Positions 7,680-16,725 are shown, counted from the stretch's first letter. The stretch: DNA of 64,000 nucleotides from Streptomyces phaeochromogenes (GCF_001418655.1 NZ_LIQZ01000161.1:62001-126000), one strand, 5' to 3'. Made by a program: numbers and translations. Notes: a model not told the origin generated them from the letters alone.

Positions 7680-8309
7680 ATGGCCGTGCACGAGCACTCT
7701 CACCGGCGCCCGGGGTTCCACCTGCCCACCTGGCGTGGGCACCGGACCGCGTCCACCCCTGAGTCCGCCGTGTCGGCAAGCACCGACACGTACTCCCTGC
7801 GGGCCCACGCCGTCGCGTCGCTGCGTCTGCTGACCGGCTTCGCCTTCCTGTGGGCCTTCCTCGACAAGACCTTCGGCTTCGGCTACGCGACCCCGTCCGG
7901 CAAGGGGTGGATCGACGGCGGTTCGCCGACCATGGGGTTCCTGAGCGGGGTCGCCGCCGGACCGATGGAGTCCACCTTCCACTCCTGGGCCGGTGACACC
8001 TGGGCCGACTGGCTGTTCATGGCCGGTCTGCTCGGCGTGGGGCTAGCCCTGGTCGGAGGCTTCGCGCTGCGGCTCGCGGCCGTCGCGGGCACCGCGATGA
8101 TGGCGCTGATGTGGATCGCCGAATGGCCGCCCGCAAAGCACCTCTCCGACGGCGCGCCCAGCATGTCCACGAACCCGTTCGTCGACTACCACCTCATCTA
8201 CGCCGTCGTCCTGATCGCCCTGGCCGTTGTCTCGGCCGGCGACACCTGGGGTGCCGGGAAGCTCTGGGCGAAGCTGCCGTTCGTGCGCCACAACAGCTGG
8301 CTGCGCTGA
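7680..8309 (+). CDS. DoxX/DoxD-like integral membrane protein (copy A)
   Basis: The 209-residue membrane protein has a polar N-terminal tail of about 45 residues, then about four hydrophobic segments (LRLLTGFAFLWAFLDKTFGFGY; WLFMAGLLGVGLALVGGFALRLAAVAG; a third near 145-160; YHLIYAVVLIALAVVSAG). The pattern resembles DoxX/DoxD-type subunits, which feed electrons from sulfur compounds or other donors into the quinone pool; this assignment is by topology and short motifs only. ATG at 7680 was chosen because the N-terminus MAVHEH is conserved with copy B and the reading upstream is not. It is about 85-90% identical by eye to 49187-49816. An energy-conserving role in hypoxia is inference. Confidence 0.8.
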   Translation: MAVHEHSHRRPGFHLPTWRGHRTASTPESAVSASTDTYSLRAHAVASLRLLTGFAFLWAFLDKTFGFGYATPSGKGWIDGGSPTMGFLSGVAAGPMESTFHSWAGDTWADWLFMAGLLGVGLALVGGFALRLAAVAGTAMMALMWIAEWPPAKHLSDGAPSMSTNPFVDYHLIYAVVLIALAVVSAGDTWGAGKLWAKLPFVRHNSWLR

Positions 8310-8321
8310 CCACGGGAGGGG

Positions 8322-8347
8322 TGCGGGGTCCTGAGCGGGACCCCGCA
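8322..8347 (+). terminator. Hairpin after doxX-like copy A
   Basis: TGCGGGGTCC (8322-8331) pairs with GGACCCCGCA (8338-8347) across a 6-nt loop, 13 bp after the stop codon. Confidence 0.6.
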
Positions 8348-8373
8348 GCCACGCGTCGAGCCCGCCCAGGCAT

Positions 8374-8410
8374 AGGGCCGGTCGGCCCCCTTCGGGGACC
8401 TGCGGCCCCT
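8374..8410. promoter_or_regulatory. Tandem candidate OsdR/DevR-type boxes before usp-adh-usp operon A
   Basis: AGGGCCGGTCGGCCCC (8374-8389) and GGGGACCTGCGGCCCC (8395-8410), 21 bp centre to centre, lie 60-100 bp upstream of the USP start. One of the cleanest pairs in the window. Confidence 0.7.
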
Positions 8411-8471
8411 GCACCATGACCGCCCCGACCACGAGTCTGGAACCAGATCCCCTGCTCAGGAGGTACGCATC

Positions 8472-9377
8472 ATGTCCCGCACCGTCACCGTAGGCCTCGA
8501 CGGTTCCCCCGAGAGCCAGGCCGCCGCCGAATGGGCGGCCCGGGAGGCGAACCTCCGCGGCCTGCCGCTGAAGATCGTCAACGTCTGGGAGCCGGTACCG
8601 GATCCCATGGCCCAGGCCCCACTGCTCGGCGCCGAGACACAGCAGCACTGGACCGAGCGGATTCCCCGCGAGGCGGCCGACGGCATCCGGCTGCGCCACC
8701 CCGGCTTGGACGTCACCGTGGAGCAGCCTCCCGGCCGGCCCGGAGAGGTGCTGTCCCAGGTGGCGAAGGAATCTGAAGTGCTGGTCCTCGGCACCCGAGG
8801 TCTGAGCGGGCTCGGCGGGTTCATGGTCGGCTCGGTCGGTCTGGCCGTCGTCGCCCACGCCGAGCGTCCCGTAGTCCTCGTACGGGCCGGGGAACAGGCT
8901 GCCGACGAGCGCATGCAGGATCCGGCGGGGACGCCCTCCGCCTCGGCCCCGTACCGGCCCGTCGTCCTGGGGCTCGACATCGAGAGCCCCGACGACTCGG
9001 TGATCGAGTTCGCCTTCGAGGCCGCGGTACTCCGTGCCACCTCCCTGCGCGTCGTCCACGGCTGGAATGTGCCGCCCTACTTCGCCTACGGGATGTCGGT
9101 GGACCCCGAGTTCAATGCCCACCTGGCCAAGCAGGACGCCGCCTCCCTGGCCGAGGTGCTGCGGCCCTGGCGGCAGAAGTTCCCGTCTGTCGAGGTCGTC
9201 GAGGTGTCCCGGTCCGGCAAGCCCGCAAGTCACCTGGTGGACGCCTCCCACGAGGCCTCCCTGGTCGTCGTCGGACGTCGGATCCGCCGCTCCCCGATCG
9301 GCGCCCGCATCGGGCCGATCGCCCACGCGGTGCTGCATCACGCCACCGCCCCCGTCGCCGTCGTCCCGCACGACTGA
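8472..9377 (+). CDS. Universal stress protein, two tandem Usp domains (operon A, first)
   Basis: The 301-residue protein has two Usp domains (about 1-145 and 155-300). Each starts with a beta-strand and VGLDGSPES / VLGLDIESP segment. The nucleotide-binding signature is intact in domain 1 (LGTRGLSGLGGFMVGSVG, the G-X2-G-X9-GS pattern), while domain 2 has VGRRIRRSPIGARIGPIAHAVLHH. Tandem-domain USPs of this type bind ATP and belong to dormancy regulons. CAGGAGGTACGCATC precedes the ATG. It is the first gene of usp-adh-usp; its counterpart in the duplicated block is 50022-50927. Confidence 0.93.
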   Translation: MSRTVTVGLDGSPESQAAAEWAAREANLRGLPLKIVNVWEPVPDPMAQAPLLGAETQQHWTERIPREAADGIRLRHPGLDVTVEQPPGRPGEVLSQVAKESEVLVLGTRGLSGLGGFMVGSVGLAVVAHAERPVVLVRAGEQAADERMQDPAGTPSASAPYRPVVLGLDIESPDDSVIEFAFEAAVLRATSLRVVHGWNVPPYFAYGMSVDPEFNAHLAKQDAASLAEVLRPWRQKFPSVEVVEVSRSGKPASHLVDASHEASLVVVGRRIRRSPIGARIGPIAHAVLHHATAPVAVVPHD

Positions 9378-9398
9378 CCACCCGAGGAGAGACAGACC

Positions 9399-10421
9399 AT
9401 GAAGGCAGCAGTCGTACGAGCGTTCGGTGAGCCCCTCGTCATCGAGGAGCGCCCCGATCCCGAACCCGGTCCCGGGCAGGTCCGCATCCGGGTCGAGGCC
9501 TCCGGGCTGTGCCACACGGACATCCACGCGGCCCACGGCGACTGGCCGGTCAAACCGAGTCCGCCGTTCGTCCCCGGCCACGAGGGCGTCGGCCTCGTCG
9601 AGGCCCTCGGTGACGGCGTCACCCACCTCTCCGTGGGGCAGAGGGTCGCCGTTCCGTGGCTGGGCAAGGCGTGCGGGCGGTGCGAGCACTGCCTGTCCGG
9701 CTGGGAGACGCTGTGCGAGCAGCAGATCAACACCGGTTACGGATGTGACGGCGGCTACGCGGAGAAGATGCTCGCCTGGGCCGACTTCGCCCAGCCGGTG
9801 CCCGAGGGAATCTCCCCGCGGGACGCCGCGCCGCTGACCTGCGCGGGCGTCACCACGTACAAGGCACTGAAGGTCGCCCAGGTGCGTCCCGCCCAACTGG
9901 TGGCGATCTCCGGCGTCGGCGGCCTCGGGCATCTCGCCGTGCAGTACGCCAAGATCGCCGGTGCGACGGTGGCGGCCATCGACGTCACGGACGCCAAGCT
10001 GGAACTCGCCCGCGAGCTCGGCGCGGACATCCTGATCGACGCCCGCAAGGAGGACCCGGCCGAGGTGCTCCAGCGGCACGGCGGCGCGCACACCGTGCTG
10101 GTCTGCGCCGTCAACGAGGCCGCGTTCGCTGCGGCGTACGGCGGGCTGCGGCGCGGTGGCAAGCTCGTCATGGTCGCGCTTCCCGCCGGCGGCACGATCC
10201 AGCTGCCGATCTTCGACACCGTCCTCAAGGGCGTCAGCGTCATCGGCTCCATCGTGGGCACCCGGCAGGACCTCGACGAGGTGTTCCGGTTGCACGCGGC
10301 CGGCCGCACCCGGGTGATCTCTGTTTCCCGCCCGCTGGCCTCGGTCAACGAGTCCTTCGAAGACGTCCTGCACGGCCAGGTCGACGCACGGATCGTCTTC
10401 GAGTTCCCCGGAGGAAGGTGA
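9399..10421 (+). CDS. adhP: Zinc-dependent alcohol dehydrogenase, AdhP-like (operon A)
   Basis: The 340-residue MDR enzyme has catalytic-zinc ligands in CHTDIHAAHGDWP and PGHEGVGLVEALG. The structural zinc lobe is GKACGRCEHCLSGWETLC, and the NAD-binding motif ISGVGGLGHLAVQYA. Length and motifs match propanol-preferring/ethanol dehydrogenases. In fermentation it would reduce acetaldehyde or other aldehydes with NADH. It lies 21 bp after the first USP, and its last codons overlap the next USP start (GTGA), so the three genes form one operon. The paralog at 50952-51974 is close to identical over long stretches. Confidence 0.93.
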   Translation: MKAAVVRAFGEPLVIEERPDPEPGPGQVRIRVEASGLCHTDIHAAHGDWPVKPSPPFVPGHEGVGLVEALGDGVTHLSVGQRVAVPWLGKACGRCEHCLSGWETLCEQQINTGYGCDGGYAEKMLAWADFAQPVPEGISPRDAAPLTCAGVTTYKALKVAQVRPAQLVAISGVGGLGHLAVQYAKIAGATVAAIDVTDAKLELARELGADILIDARKEDPAEVLQRHGGAHTVLVCAVNEAAFAAAYGGLRRGGKLVMVALPAGGTIQLPIFDTVLKGVSVIGSIVGTRQDLDEVFRLHAAGRTRVISVSRPLASVNESFEDVLHGQVDARIVFEFPGGR

Positions 10422-11308
10422 CGGCGATGGAACTGCCCCTGGTCGTGGGCGTCGACGGCTCCGAACCCAGCATGCGGGCCGTGGACTGGGCGGCGGACGA
10501 GGCCACCCTGCGCGGAGTGCCGCTGCGGCTGGTGTACGCCTCGTTGTGGGAGCGCTACGAGGGGGCCGCGCTCGCCGAGGGAATTGACCGGCCCTCGGAA
10601 CAGGTGCTGGCCGACAACATCGTCGAGGCTGCCGCGAAGCGTGCGCACCGGCGTGATGTGGACCTGAAGATCTCCACGGAGGTGCTGCCCGAGGAGCCGG
10701 TGCCCGCACTGCTGGGGGAGGGGCGAAACGCATCCGCGCTGGTCGTGGGCGCCCGCGGCCGCAGCGGCATCGCCGAGCTGCTGCTCGGCTCGGTCAGCCT
10801 CGCCGTCGCCGCCCGCGCGGACTGCCCGGTGATCGTGCTGCGCGGCAGCCACGACAGCCAGGCCGACGCCGGGATGCGGCGGCCCATCGTGCTGGGCGTC
10901 GGCGAGGATGCCCACAGTACGGAGGCCGTGCGGTTCGCCTTCCAGGAGGCGGAGGAGCGACGGGTCGCCCTGGAGGCTGTACGTGCCTGGCGCTGCCCGT
11001 CGCACGAGAGCGCCGAGCATCCCCTCCTGGCCGGAGAGCCCGCCCACCACCACGAGCAGCGGGCCGTCGAGACTCTGGAGGCGGTACTGCGCGAAGTCGT
11101 GGCGGATCACCCCTCCGTCGAACTGCGACGGCGTGTCGTCGAAGGCACGGCGCGCGAGGCGCTCCTCGACGCGTCGGCCGACGCCGGACTGCTCGTCGTC
11201 GGCACCCGCAGGAGGCAGGGACACTTCGGCCTCCAACTCGGGCGGGTCGCCCACGCGGTCCTGCACCACTCCGCCTGCCCTGTCGCCGTGGTACCGCAGC
11301 GGGTGTGA
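10418..11308 (+). CDS. Universal stress protein, two Usp domains (operon A, last)
   Basis: The 296-residue protein starts at GTG 10418, overlapping the adhP stop; ATG 10427 is an alternative, and GGAGGAAG just upstream fits the GTG. Domain 1 begins MELPLVVGVDGSEPSMRAVDWAADEA and carries VVGARGRSGIAELLLGSVSLAVAARADCPVIVLRG. Domain 2 ends VGTRRRQGHFGLQLGRVAHAVLHHSACPVAVVPQ. The ATP-binding glycines are intact in domain 1. Paralogs with the same MELPLVVGVDGSE opening are at 51971 and 17111. It is followed by the truncated ppk2 relic on the opposite strand. Confidence 0.93.
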   Translation: MTAMELPLVVGVDGSEPSMRAVDWAADEATLRGVPLRLVYASLWERYEGAALAEGIDRPSEQVLADNIVEAAAKRAHRRDVDLKISTEVLPEEPVPALLGEGRNASALVVGARGRSGIAELLLGSVSLAVAARADCPVIVLRGSHDSQADAGMRRPIVLGVGEDAHSTEAVRFAFQEAEERRVALEAVRAWRCPSHESAEHPLLAGEPAHHHEQRAVETLEAVLREVVADHPSVELRRRVVEGTAREALLDASADAGLLVVGTRRRQGHFGLQLGRVAHAVLHHSACPVAVVPQRV

Positions 11309-11324
11309 ACATCCGGGTCGGCCC

Positions 11325-11630
11325 AGCGCTCGCCGCGTGATCGGGGACATATGCCTGCAGATCGCGGGGCGCGCTGGTAGCCGGTCGAGGTGCCGCCGCC
11401 GGCAGCTTCAGCAGCGGCGGCGGCACCTCGTGGTACGGCACGGAGCCGAGCAGATGGGCGATCATGTGCAGGCGGGCCCGGCGCTTGTCGTGCCTCCACG
11501 ACGAACCACGGGGCCGGCGAGATGTCCGTGTGACCACCCGCTCCTGGAGCTTCACCAGCTCCGTCTGCAGACTCGGCAGCTCCTGCTCGTACGCCGCGCG
11601 CGGCACCCTCGCCGTCCTCCTGCCCGCCAT
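11325..11630 (-). pseudogene. Polyphosphate kinase 2 relic with large internal deletion
   Basis: Starting from ATG at 11630, the first about 32 residues (AGRRTARVPRAAYEQEL, LQTELVKLQE) match the N-terminus of the intact PPK2 at 52858-53661. They are then joined to the last about 65 residues (HTDISPAPWFVVE, RRARLHMIAHLLGSVPYHEVPPP, DLQAYVPDHAA). About 165 central residues are missing, including the Walker A and Walker B motifs. The junction and a further small indel change frame, and the original stop codon is lost. The gene is in the same relative place and orientation as the intact copy in the duplicated block, so it is a decayed duplicate and cannot encode a kinase. Confidence 0.88.
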
Positions 11631-11673
11631 GCCGCCCATGCCGCCCATGGGCACTCGATGACGGCAGTCTCCT

Positions 11674-12504
11674 TCAGGACGGAACGACCGCCACAGGGCA
11701 CTCGGTGTGATCCACCACCGCATGCAGGGTGGGGCCGAGCGACGTGCCGGTCCGTCCCACGACCAGTAGTTCGGCGCAGGCCGATGCCTGGACCAGGGCG
11801 GAAGACGGACTCTTCAGACGTACGTCCTCGTGGACACGGACGTGTGGATGCTTCTCCCGCCACGGTCGCAGCACGTCCGACAGCTGCTGGACCTCCTGGT
11901 CCTCCCAAGCGCCTCGGTCCTCCTCGGGAAGGGCGAACGGCATCCACTGCTCGGCGGAGGACGGCAGCCGCCAGGCATGGACGACGCGCAGCAGTGCCCC
12001 GCGCCGCTCCGCGGCGTCGAACGCGAAGCTCAGCGCGTCGGCCGCCGGACGGCGCGCGTCGATGCCGACTGTCACTGCGCGGGGTGACCGCCCGCCGACG
12101 GCGGGACGGTCGGGGACGAGCACCACGGGCCGGTTCCCGAGCGCGGCGACACCGTGCGCCACGGAGCCGACGGCCAGTCCCGCAAAGCCTCCCGCACCGC
12201 GCATACCGAGAACCACGAGGTCGGCCCGCGTTCCCACGGACAGCAGCGCCGGCACGGTCTCTCCGGTGAGGTCGACGCCTTCGATCCGGAGCGCCGGGTG
12301 ATCTTCGGCAAGCGCCTTCACCAACGCGTCCGGGGCGGGTTCACGGCAGTACGGCCATATCGCGAGTGCCTCCTCGGCGGACAGCGACGAGACATGCGCG
12401 ACCCGCAGCGGCAGGCCACGCAACCGCGCCTCGCCCACCGCCCAGTCGACCGCGACGCGACTGCACGCAGAGCCGTCGATGCCGACAACGATCGTTCGCT
12501 CCAT
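11674..12504 (-). CDS. Universal stress protein, two Usp domains
   Basis: The 276-residue product begins MERTIVVGIDGSACSRVAVDWAVGEARLRGLPL. Domain 1 has VLGMRGAGGFAGLAVGSVAHGVAALGNRPVVLV, an intact nucleotide-binding pattern. Domain 2 (about 150-276) begins AVTVGIDARRPAADALSFAFDAA and ends VGRTGTSLGPTLHAVVDHTECPVAVVPS. The start was set at 12504 because AAGGG lies about 9 bp before this ATG, and because the family start is VVGIDGS within the first ten residues; a longer frame adds 17 residues. It is divergent from the acyl-CoA synthetase gene; regulon boxes lie in between. It has no counterpart in the second copy of the duplicated block. Confidence 0.9.
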   Translation of the reverse strand: MERTIVVGIDGSACSRVAVDWAVGEARLRGLPLRVAHVSSLSAEEALAIWPYCREPAPDALVKALAEDHPALRIEGVDLTGETVPALLSVGTRADLVVLGMRGAGGFAGLAVGSVAHGVAALGNRPVVLVPDRPAVGGRSPRAVTVGIDARRPAADALSFAFDAAERRGALLRVVHAWRLPSSAEQWMPFALPEEDRGAWEDQEVQQLSDVLRPWREKHPHVRVHEDVRLKSPSSALVQASACAELLVVGRTGTSLGPTLHAVVDHTECPVAVVPS

Positions 12505-12572
12505 GGCAGTTCGCCCTTCTGGCATACGGAAATCCTTGCGTCCACGGTCCGCCACGGCACTGCCCGGCGACA

Positions 12573-12651
12573 GGGGCCGTACGGATCCGAACGGAGCTCA
12601 ATGGCCCCTCCGCCTTCCCTGTCCGGACAGGACTCAGGGCCGACCGGCCCA
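12573..12651. promoter_or_regulatory. Candidate OsdR/DevR-type boxes in divergent usp / acyl-CoA ligase promoter
   Basis: GGGGCCGTACGGATCC (12573-12588) has a weaker neighbour 21 bp on (12594-12609, right half GGCCCC). AGGGCCGACCGGCCCA (12636-12651) is a strong copy nearer the plus-strand gene. A perfect palindrome CCTGTCCGGACAGG (12618-12631) lies between them. The two outer boxes plausibly serve one gene each. Confidence 0.6.
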
Positions 12652-12733
12652 GAAGCCGACCCCGGACAGCCCCTGGGGCGAGCACCCGGTCCGCCGGATG
12701 CTCGAACTGTCGAGAGGCTGGAGGAGAACGAAG

Positions 12734-15427
12734 ATGACGGACGACAAGCACGGCCCCCACACGGTTCACGCACTGCTCGCGGACGGGACCACGGTGTGCA
12801 TACGCCCCGTGGAGACCAGCGACCACGAACCCCTCCAGGGGCTGTACGAGGAGATGTCCCCGGAGAACCTCCGGCTGCGGTTCTTCGGAGCCAGCCGCCG
12901 GTCCGCCGAGATGGCGGCCGACCGCGCCTGCGCACCGCCGCGCCCCGGACACCGTGCGCTCCTCGCCGAGGCGCAGCACCAGGTGATCGGCCTGGCCGAG
13001 TACGAGACCGGCGAGGACCCGGGCCGGGTGGAGATCTCGATCGCGGTGGCCGACGGACTCCACCACCGGGGCGTAGGCACGCTTCTCGTCGAGCATCTGG
13101 TCTCGGCCGCCCGCGCCGAAGGCATCACCGCTTTCACGGCCGACGCACTCGTGGAGAACCACGAAGTGCTCCAGCTCTTCGCCGACCTCGGGCTGCGCAC
13201 GGCCCGCCACTTCGAGGGCCCGGAAGTGCGCTGCACCATCGAACTCGAAGAGGACGAGGCCTATCTGTCGGCGGTGGAGGCGCGCGGCCGGGCCGCCGAC
13301 GTGGCCAGCCTGGAACCCCTGCTGAGGCCGGACTCGATCGCCGTGATCGGCGCCGGACGCCGGCCCGGGTCGGTGGGCCGTGCCCTTCTCCACCATCTGC
13401 GCACGGGCGGCTTCACACGGCGCCTGTTCGCGGTGAACCCGAGCGTCACCTCGCTGCTCGGCGTGCCGTCGTATCCCTCGGTCGGCGCGCTGCCCAAGGT
13501 CCCGGACCTCGCGGTTCTCGCGGTGCCCGCGGCGGCGATACCCGCCACCGCCGAGGAGTGCGGCAAGACCGGCGTACGGGCGCTGCTCGTCGTGTCGGCG
13601 GGGCTCGACAGCAACGAGGCGCAGGCGCTGCTGGCCGCGTGCCGGACCTACGGTATGCGGCTCGTCGGGCCCAACTGCCTGGGAGTCTCCAACACGGATC
13701 CGGCGCTCTCCCTCGATGCGACCTTCGCTGCCGATCATCCGAGGCCCGGCACGGCGGGTGTCGCCGTCCAGTCCGGCGGCGTCGGTATCGCCCTGCTCGA
13801 CGGCCTTTCCCGGCTCGGCGTCGGCGTCTCGACCTTCGCCTCGCTCGGTGACAAGTACGACGTCAGCGGCAACGACATGCTCCAGTGGTGGGAGAGCGAC
13901 GGCCGTACCGAACTCGCCCTGCTGCACCTGGAGTCCTTCGGCAACCCACGGGCGTTCTCCCGCACGTCCCGGCGCGTGACCCGGCGCATGCCGGTGCTCA
14001 CCGTCGACGCCGGCCGCACCGACGCTGGCCGACGTGCCGCCGCCTCGCACACCGCGGCCGCCGCGACCCGGACCATGACGCGTCAGGCGCTGTTCACCCA
14101 GGCGGGCGTCACCGCCACCGGATCGGTCGGTGAACTCCTCGAAACCGCCGCCCTGTTGCACTCCCAGCCGCTCCCGGCCGGCACCCGTGTCGCGATCGTC
14201 ACCAACGCGGGCGGCGCGGGCGTTCTGGCCGCAGACGCCTGCGCGGAGGCCGGACTGTCCCTGCCCCGGCTCACCCCCGAGGTGATCGACGACCTCCTCG
14301 CCGTACTGCCCGAAGGCGCGGCCGTCGGCAACCCCGTCGACGCCACGGCGGCGGTGACGGAGGAGCAACTCAAGGACTGCGTGGAGCGGATGGTGCGGTG
14401 TCCCGGCATCGACGCCGTGCTGCTGGCCCTCGTTCCCACGGCCGTCGCCGCCGCGACAGGTGACAACCTCGTCCGGGCCCTCACGAACGGCCCCGGACGC
14501 CGCCCCCGCACGGTGGCCGTCGTACGGCTGGAACAGGATCTGCCCGTCAAGCTGCTGCCAGCCACAGAAGGCGGCGCCATCCCCTCGTACGCCGAACCGG
14601 GTGCAGCCGCCAGGGCGTTGGCCCACGCGGCCCGGCGCTCGGCGTGGCTCAGCCGGCCGGCGGGCACGGTCCTCGACCTCGCAGGCGTCGACACGAACCG
14701 GGCACACACGGTCGCCGAAACCTTCCTCGCCGCTCACCCGGACGGCGGCTGGCTCGACCCGCGGACCTGCGCCGATCTCCTCGCCTGCTACGACATCCCG
14801 CAACTGGCCTGGGCCTGGGCGGAGACCGAGGACGACGCGGTCGTCGCCGCGGAGCGGCTGCGCGGCCCCGACGGACGCGTGGTGATGAAGGCCCACTGGC
14901 CCGGCCTGCTGCACAAGAGCGCACAGCATGCCCTCCATCTCGACCTCCAGGGAGACTCCCAGGTTCGGGCCGCCTTCCGGGACTTGGAGACGCGATTCGC
15001 GGGTCTCATGACCGGAGTGGTCGTCCAGCCGCTCGCCGCACGCGGCACCGAGCTGTTCGCCGGCGTGGTGCAGGACGAGGTCTTCGGCCCGCTGGTGCTG
15101 TTCGGGCTGGGCGGTACCGCGACCGAGGTGCTGGCCGACCACGCCGCTCGTCTCGCCCCGCTGACGGATCACGACGTGCACGACCTGATCACCGCGCCGC
15201 GCTGTGCACCGCTGCTGTTCGGTGCGCACGGCAGCGGCCCCGTCGACCTCGAAGGCCTCGAACAACTGCTGCTGCGCCTGTCCCGCATGGCGAGCGACCT
15301 GCCGCAGCTCGCCGAGGCCGACTTCAACCCCGTCCTTGCCACGCCCGGCCACGTCACCGTGCTCGACGCGCGGGTACGCCTGCTGCCGCGCAGGGCCCAG
15401 GACCCCTATCTGCGCCGACTGCGCTGA
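12734..15427 (+). CDS. GNAT acetyltransferase fused to ADP-forming acyl-CoA synthetase
   Basis: The 897-residue fusion begins with a GNAT domain (about 20-170; acetyl-CoA loop HHRGVGTLLVEHLV). An NDP-forming acyl-CoA synthetase follows: CoA-binding fold (about 185-300, VIGAGRRPGSVGRALLHHL), ligase-CoA domain (PNCLGVSN; AVQSGGVGIALLDGLSRLG; RRAAASHTAAAA with His439 as candidate phospho-relay residue), and ATP-grasp (about 670-890, VMKAHWPGLLHKS, ADFNPVL). Acetate-CoA ligases of this type make ATP from acetyl-CoA, ADP and phosphate; in some actinobacteria the GNAT half modifies protein lysines. GGAGGAGAACGAAG precedes this ATG, which rules out the longer frame. With PflB it would complete a pyruvate-to-acetate-plus-ATP route. 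CBS-BON and flavodoxin genes follow with 12 and 16 bp gaps. Confidence 0.92.
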   Translation: MTDDKHGPHTVHALLADGTTVCIRPVETSDHEPLQGLYEEMSPENLRLRFFGASRRSAEMAADRACAPPRPGHRALLAEAQHQVIGLAEYETGEDPGRVEISIAVADGLHHRGVGTLLVEHLVSAARAEGITAFTADALVENHEVLQLFADLGLRTARHFEGPEVRCTIELEEDEAYLSAVEARGRAADVASLEPLLRPDSIAVIGAGRRPGSVGRALLHHLRTGGFTRRLFAVNPSVTSLLGVPSYPSVGALPKVPDLAVLAVPAAAIPATAEECGKTGVRALLVVSAGLDSNEAQALLAACRTYGMRLVGPNCLGVSNTDPALSLDATFAADHPRPGTAGVAVQSGGVGIALLDGLSRLGVGVSTFASLGDKYDVSGNDMLQWWESDGRTELALLHLESFGNPRAFSRTSRRVTRRMPVLTVDAGRTDAGRRAAASHTAAAATRTMTRQALFTQAGVTATGSVGELLETAALLHSQPLPAGTRVAIVTNAGGAGVLAADACAEAGLSLPRLTPEVIDDLLAVLPEGAAVGNPVDATAAVTEEQLKDCVERMVRCPGIDAVLLALVPTAVAAATGDNLVRALTNGPGRRPRTVAVVRLEQDLPVKLLPATEGGAIPSYAEPGAAARALAHAARRSAWLSRPAGTVLDLAGVDTNRAHTVAETFLAAHPDGGWLDPRTCADLLACYDIPQLAWAWAETEDDAVVAAERLRGPDGRVVMKAHWPGLLHKSAQHALHLDLQGDSQVRAAFRDLETRFAGLMTGVVVQPLAARGTELFAGVVQDEVFGPLVLFGLGGTATEVLADHAARLAPLTDHDVHDLITAPRCAPLLFGAHGSGPVDLEGLEQLLLRLSRMASDLPQLAEADFNPVLATPGHVTVLDARVRLLPRRAQDPYLRRLR

Positions 15428-15439
15428 GGAGGAACAGAC

Positions 15440-16162
15440 ATGAAGCACAGCAGGATCGGCACCGTCATGACGGCCGGCGTCGTCCGCGCCGTGTACGGCA
15501 CCCCGTTCAAGGAGGTCGCTCGGCTGCTCGCAGACCACCGCATCAGCGGACTGCCCGTGGTCGACGAGGACGAGAAGGTCATCGGGGTGATCTCGGAGAC
15601 CGACCTGATGGCCCGGCAGTCGCAGATACCCGGTCCAGGGCGCCGCTTCCGGCTCGCGACTCTGAGCCGAGGTGCCCGGAGGCAGGCGGCGAAGGCCCAT
15701 GCCCGAACGGCCGGCCGGCTGATGTCCCAGCCACCCGTCACCGTGCACGCCGAGGACACCATCGCCGAGGCCGCCCGGACCATGGCGCGGCATCGCGTGG
15801 AGCGGCTGCCCGTCGTGGACGAGGAGGACCGGCTCGTCGGCATCGTCACCCGGCGCGACCTGCTCCAGGTCTTCCTGCGGCCGGACGCCGACATCCGCCA
15901 CGAGGTGATCGAGGAGGTTCTGGTCCGCACGCTGTGGCTGGCGCCCCGGAGCGTGACGATCACCGTGACGGAGGGCGTCGTCACGCTCGCGGGTCACATG
16001 GAGCGCAAGAGCGAGACGGAGATCGCCGTCTCCATGACAAAACACATCGACGGAGTGGTGGCGGTGGTCGACATGCTCACCTACCGGCTCGACGACGCGC
16101 GCATCAGGCCGGACGAGCAGGCACTGCACGGAGTCACCGAGGACTGGCTGCGACGACTGTGA
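15440..16162 (+). CDS. CBS-pair and BON domain protein (second copy)
   Basis: The 240-residue protein repeats the architecture of 494-1195. CBS1 is at about 1-60 (ISGLPVVDEDEKVIGVISETDL), CBS2 at about 92-150 (VERLPVVDEEDRLVGIVTRRDLLQVFL), and BON at about 155-225 (SVTITVTEGVVTLAGHMERKSETEIAV, VVAVVDMLTYRL). GAGGAGGAACAGAC precedes the ATG. It lies 12 bp after the acyl-CoA ligase in an apparent operon. CBS pairs sense AMP/ATP or related nucleotides, so regulation by energy charge is plausible; the partner is unknown. Confidence 0.9.
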   Translation: MKHSRIGTVMTAGVVRAVYGTPFKEVARLLADHRISGLPVVDEDEKVIGVISETDLMARQSQIPGPGRRFRLATLSRGARRQAAKAHARTAGRLMSQPPVTVHAEDTIAEAARTMARHRVERLPVVDEEDRLVGIVTRRDLLQVFLRPDADIRHEVIEEVLVRTLWLAPRSVTITVTEGVVTLAGHMERKSETEIAVSMTKHIDGVVAVVDMLTYRLDDARIRPDEQALHGVTEDWLRRL

Positions 16163-16178
16163 GAGGAGGCGGACCGCC

Positions 16179-16697
16179 ATGCTCAGCAAGGTACTGGTCG
16201 CCTACGGAACGACGAACGGATCAACCGCCCGGATCGCCGAGGCGGTCGCCGACGTGCTGCGAAAGGAAGGGCTGACGGTCGAGGCACTGCCCGCCCGGTC
16301 CGTCGAGAGCGTGGAGGCGTACGACGCGGTGGTGGTCGGAGGCGGGCTCTACGCGGGACGGTGGCACCGTGACGCGCGACGGTTCGTCCGTCGCCACCGC
16401 CGCGCGCTGACCGGGCGCCCGCTGTGGTTCTTCAGCAGCGGCCCGCTCGACGTCACGGCCTCGGAACGGGACATCCCACCTGTGCCCGGCGTCCGCCGGG
16501 CCATGGTCCGGCTCGACGCCAAGGAGCACATCACCTTCGGGGGCTGCCTCGAAGAGGGCGCGAAGGGGCGTATCGCCCGGATGATCGTCTCCTCCGGAAA
16601 GGGCGGAGACTTCCGCGACTTCGGGCAGATCGAGTCCTGGGCCGCAGGCATCGGCGCACAGCTGCTCGCGCCTTCGCCAGGAAGGGAACCTCAGTAG
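16179..16697 (+). CDS. Flavodoxin-fold protein (HemG-like)
   Basis: The 172-residue protein has a flavodoxin phosphate-binding loop right after the first strand (VLVAYGTTNGSTARIAEAVADVL) and a second FMN-loop segment (VVVGGGLYAGRWHRDARRFVRRH). The layout resembles menaquinone-dependent protoporphyrinogen oxidase HemG and related short flavodoxins found in dormancy regulons. AGAGGAGGCGG precedes the ATG, and the gap to the CBS-BON stop is 16 bp. A role in quinone-linked electron transfer during hypoxia is inference; a redox carrier for the PFL activase is another possibility. Confidence 0.87.
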   Translation: MLSKVLVAYGTTNGSTARIAEAVADVLRKEGLTVEALPARSVESVEAYDAVVVGGGLYAGRWHRDARRFVRRHRRALTGRPLWFFSSGPLDVTASERDIPPVPGVRRAMVRLDAKEHITFGGCLEEGAKGRIARMIVSSGKGGDFRDFGQIESWAAGIGAQLLAPSPGREPQ

Positions 16698-16725
16698 ACG
16701 CGGCCCCGGCCCGCCTCCGGACACT

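Noticed and set aside
10794..11723. Minus-strand frame of about 310 codons at the ppk2 relic as a real gene
   Set aside because: Only its first and middle parts match PPK2 ends; the rest is antisense to the USP gene and the internal junction is out of frame.
12341..16189. Very long open frame on the minus strand opposite the acyl-CoA ligase and CBS-BON genes
   Set aside because: It has no domain pattern, is rich in Gly/Arg/His/Val as expected from antisense high-GC DNA, and lies opposite genes with clear motifs.
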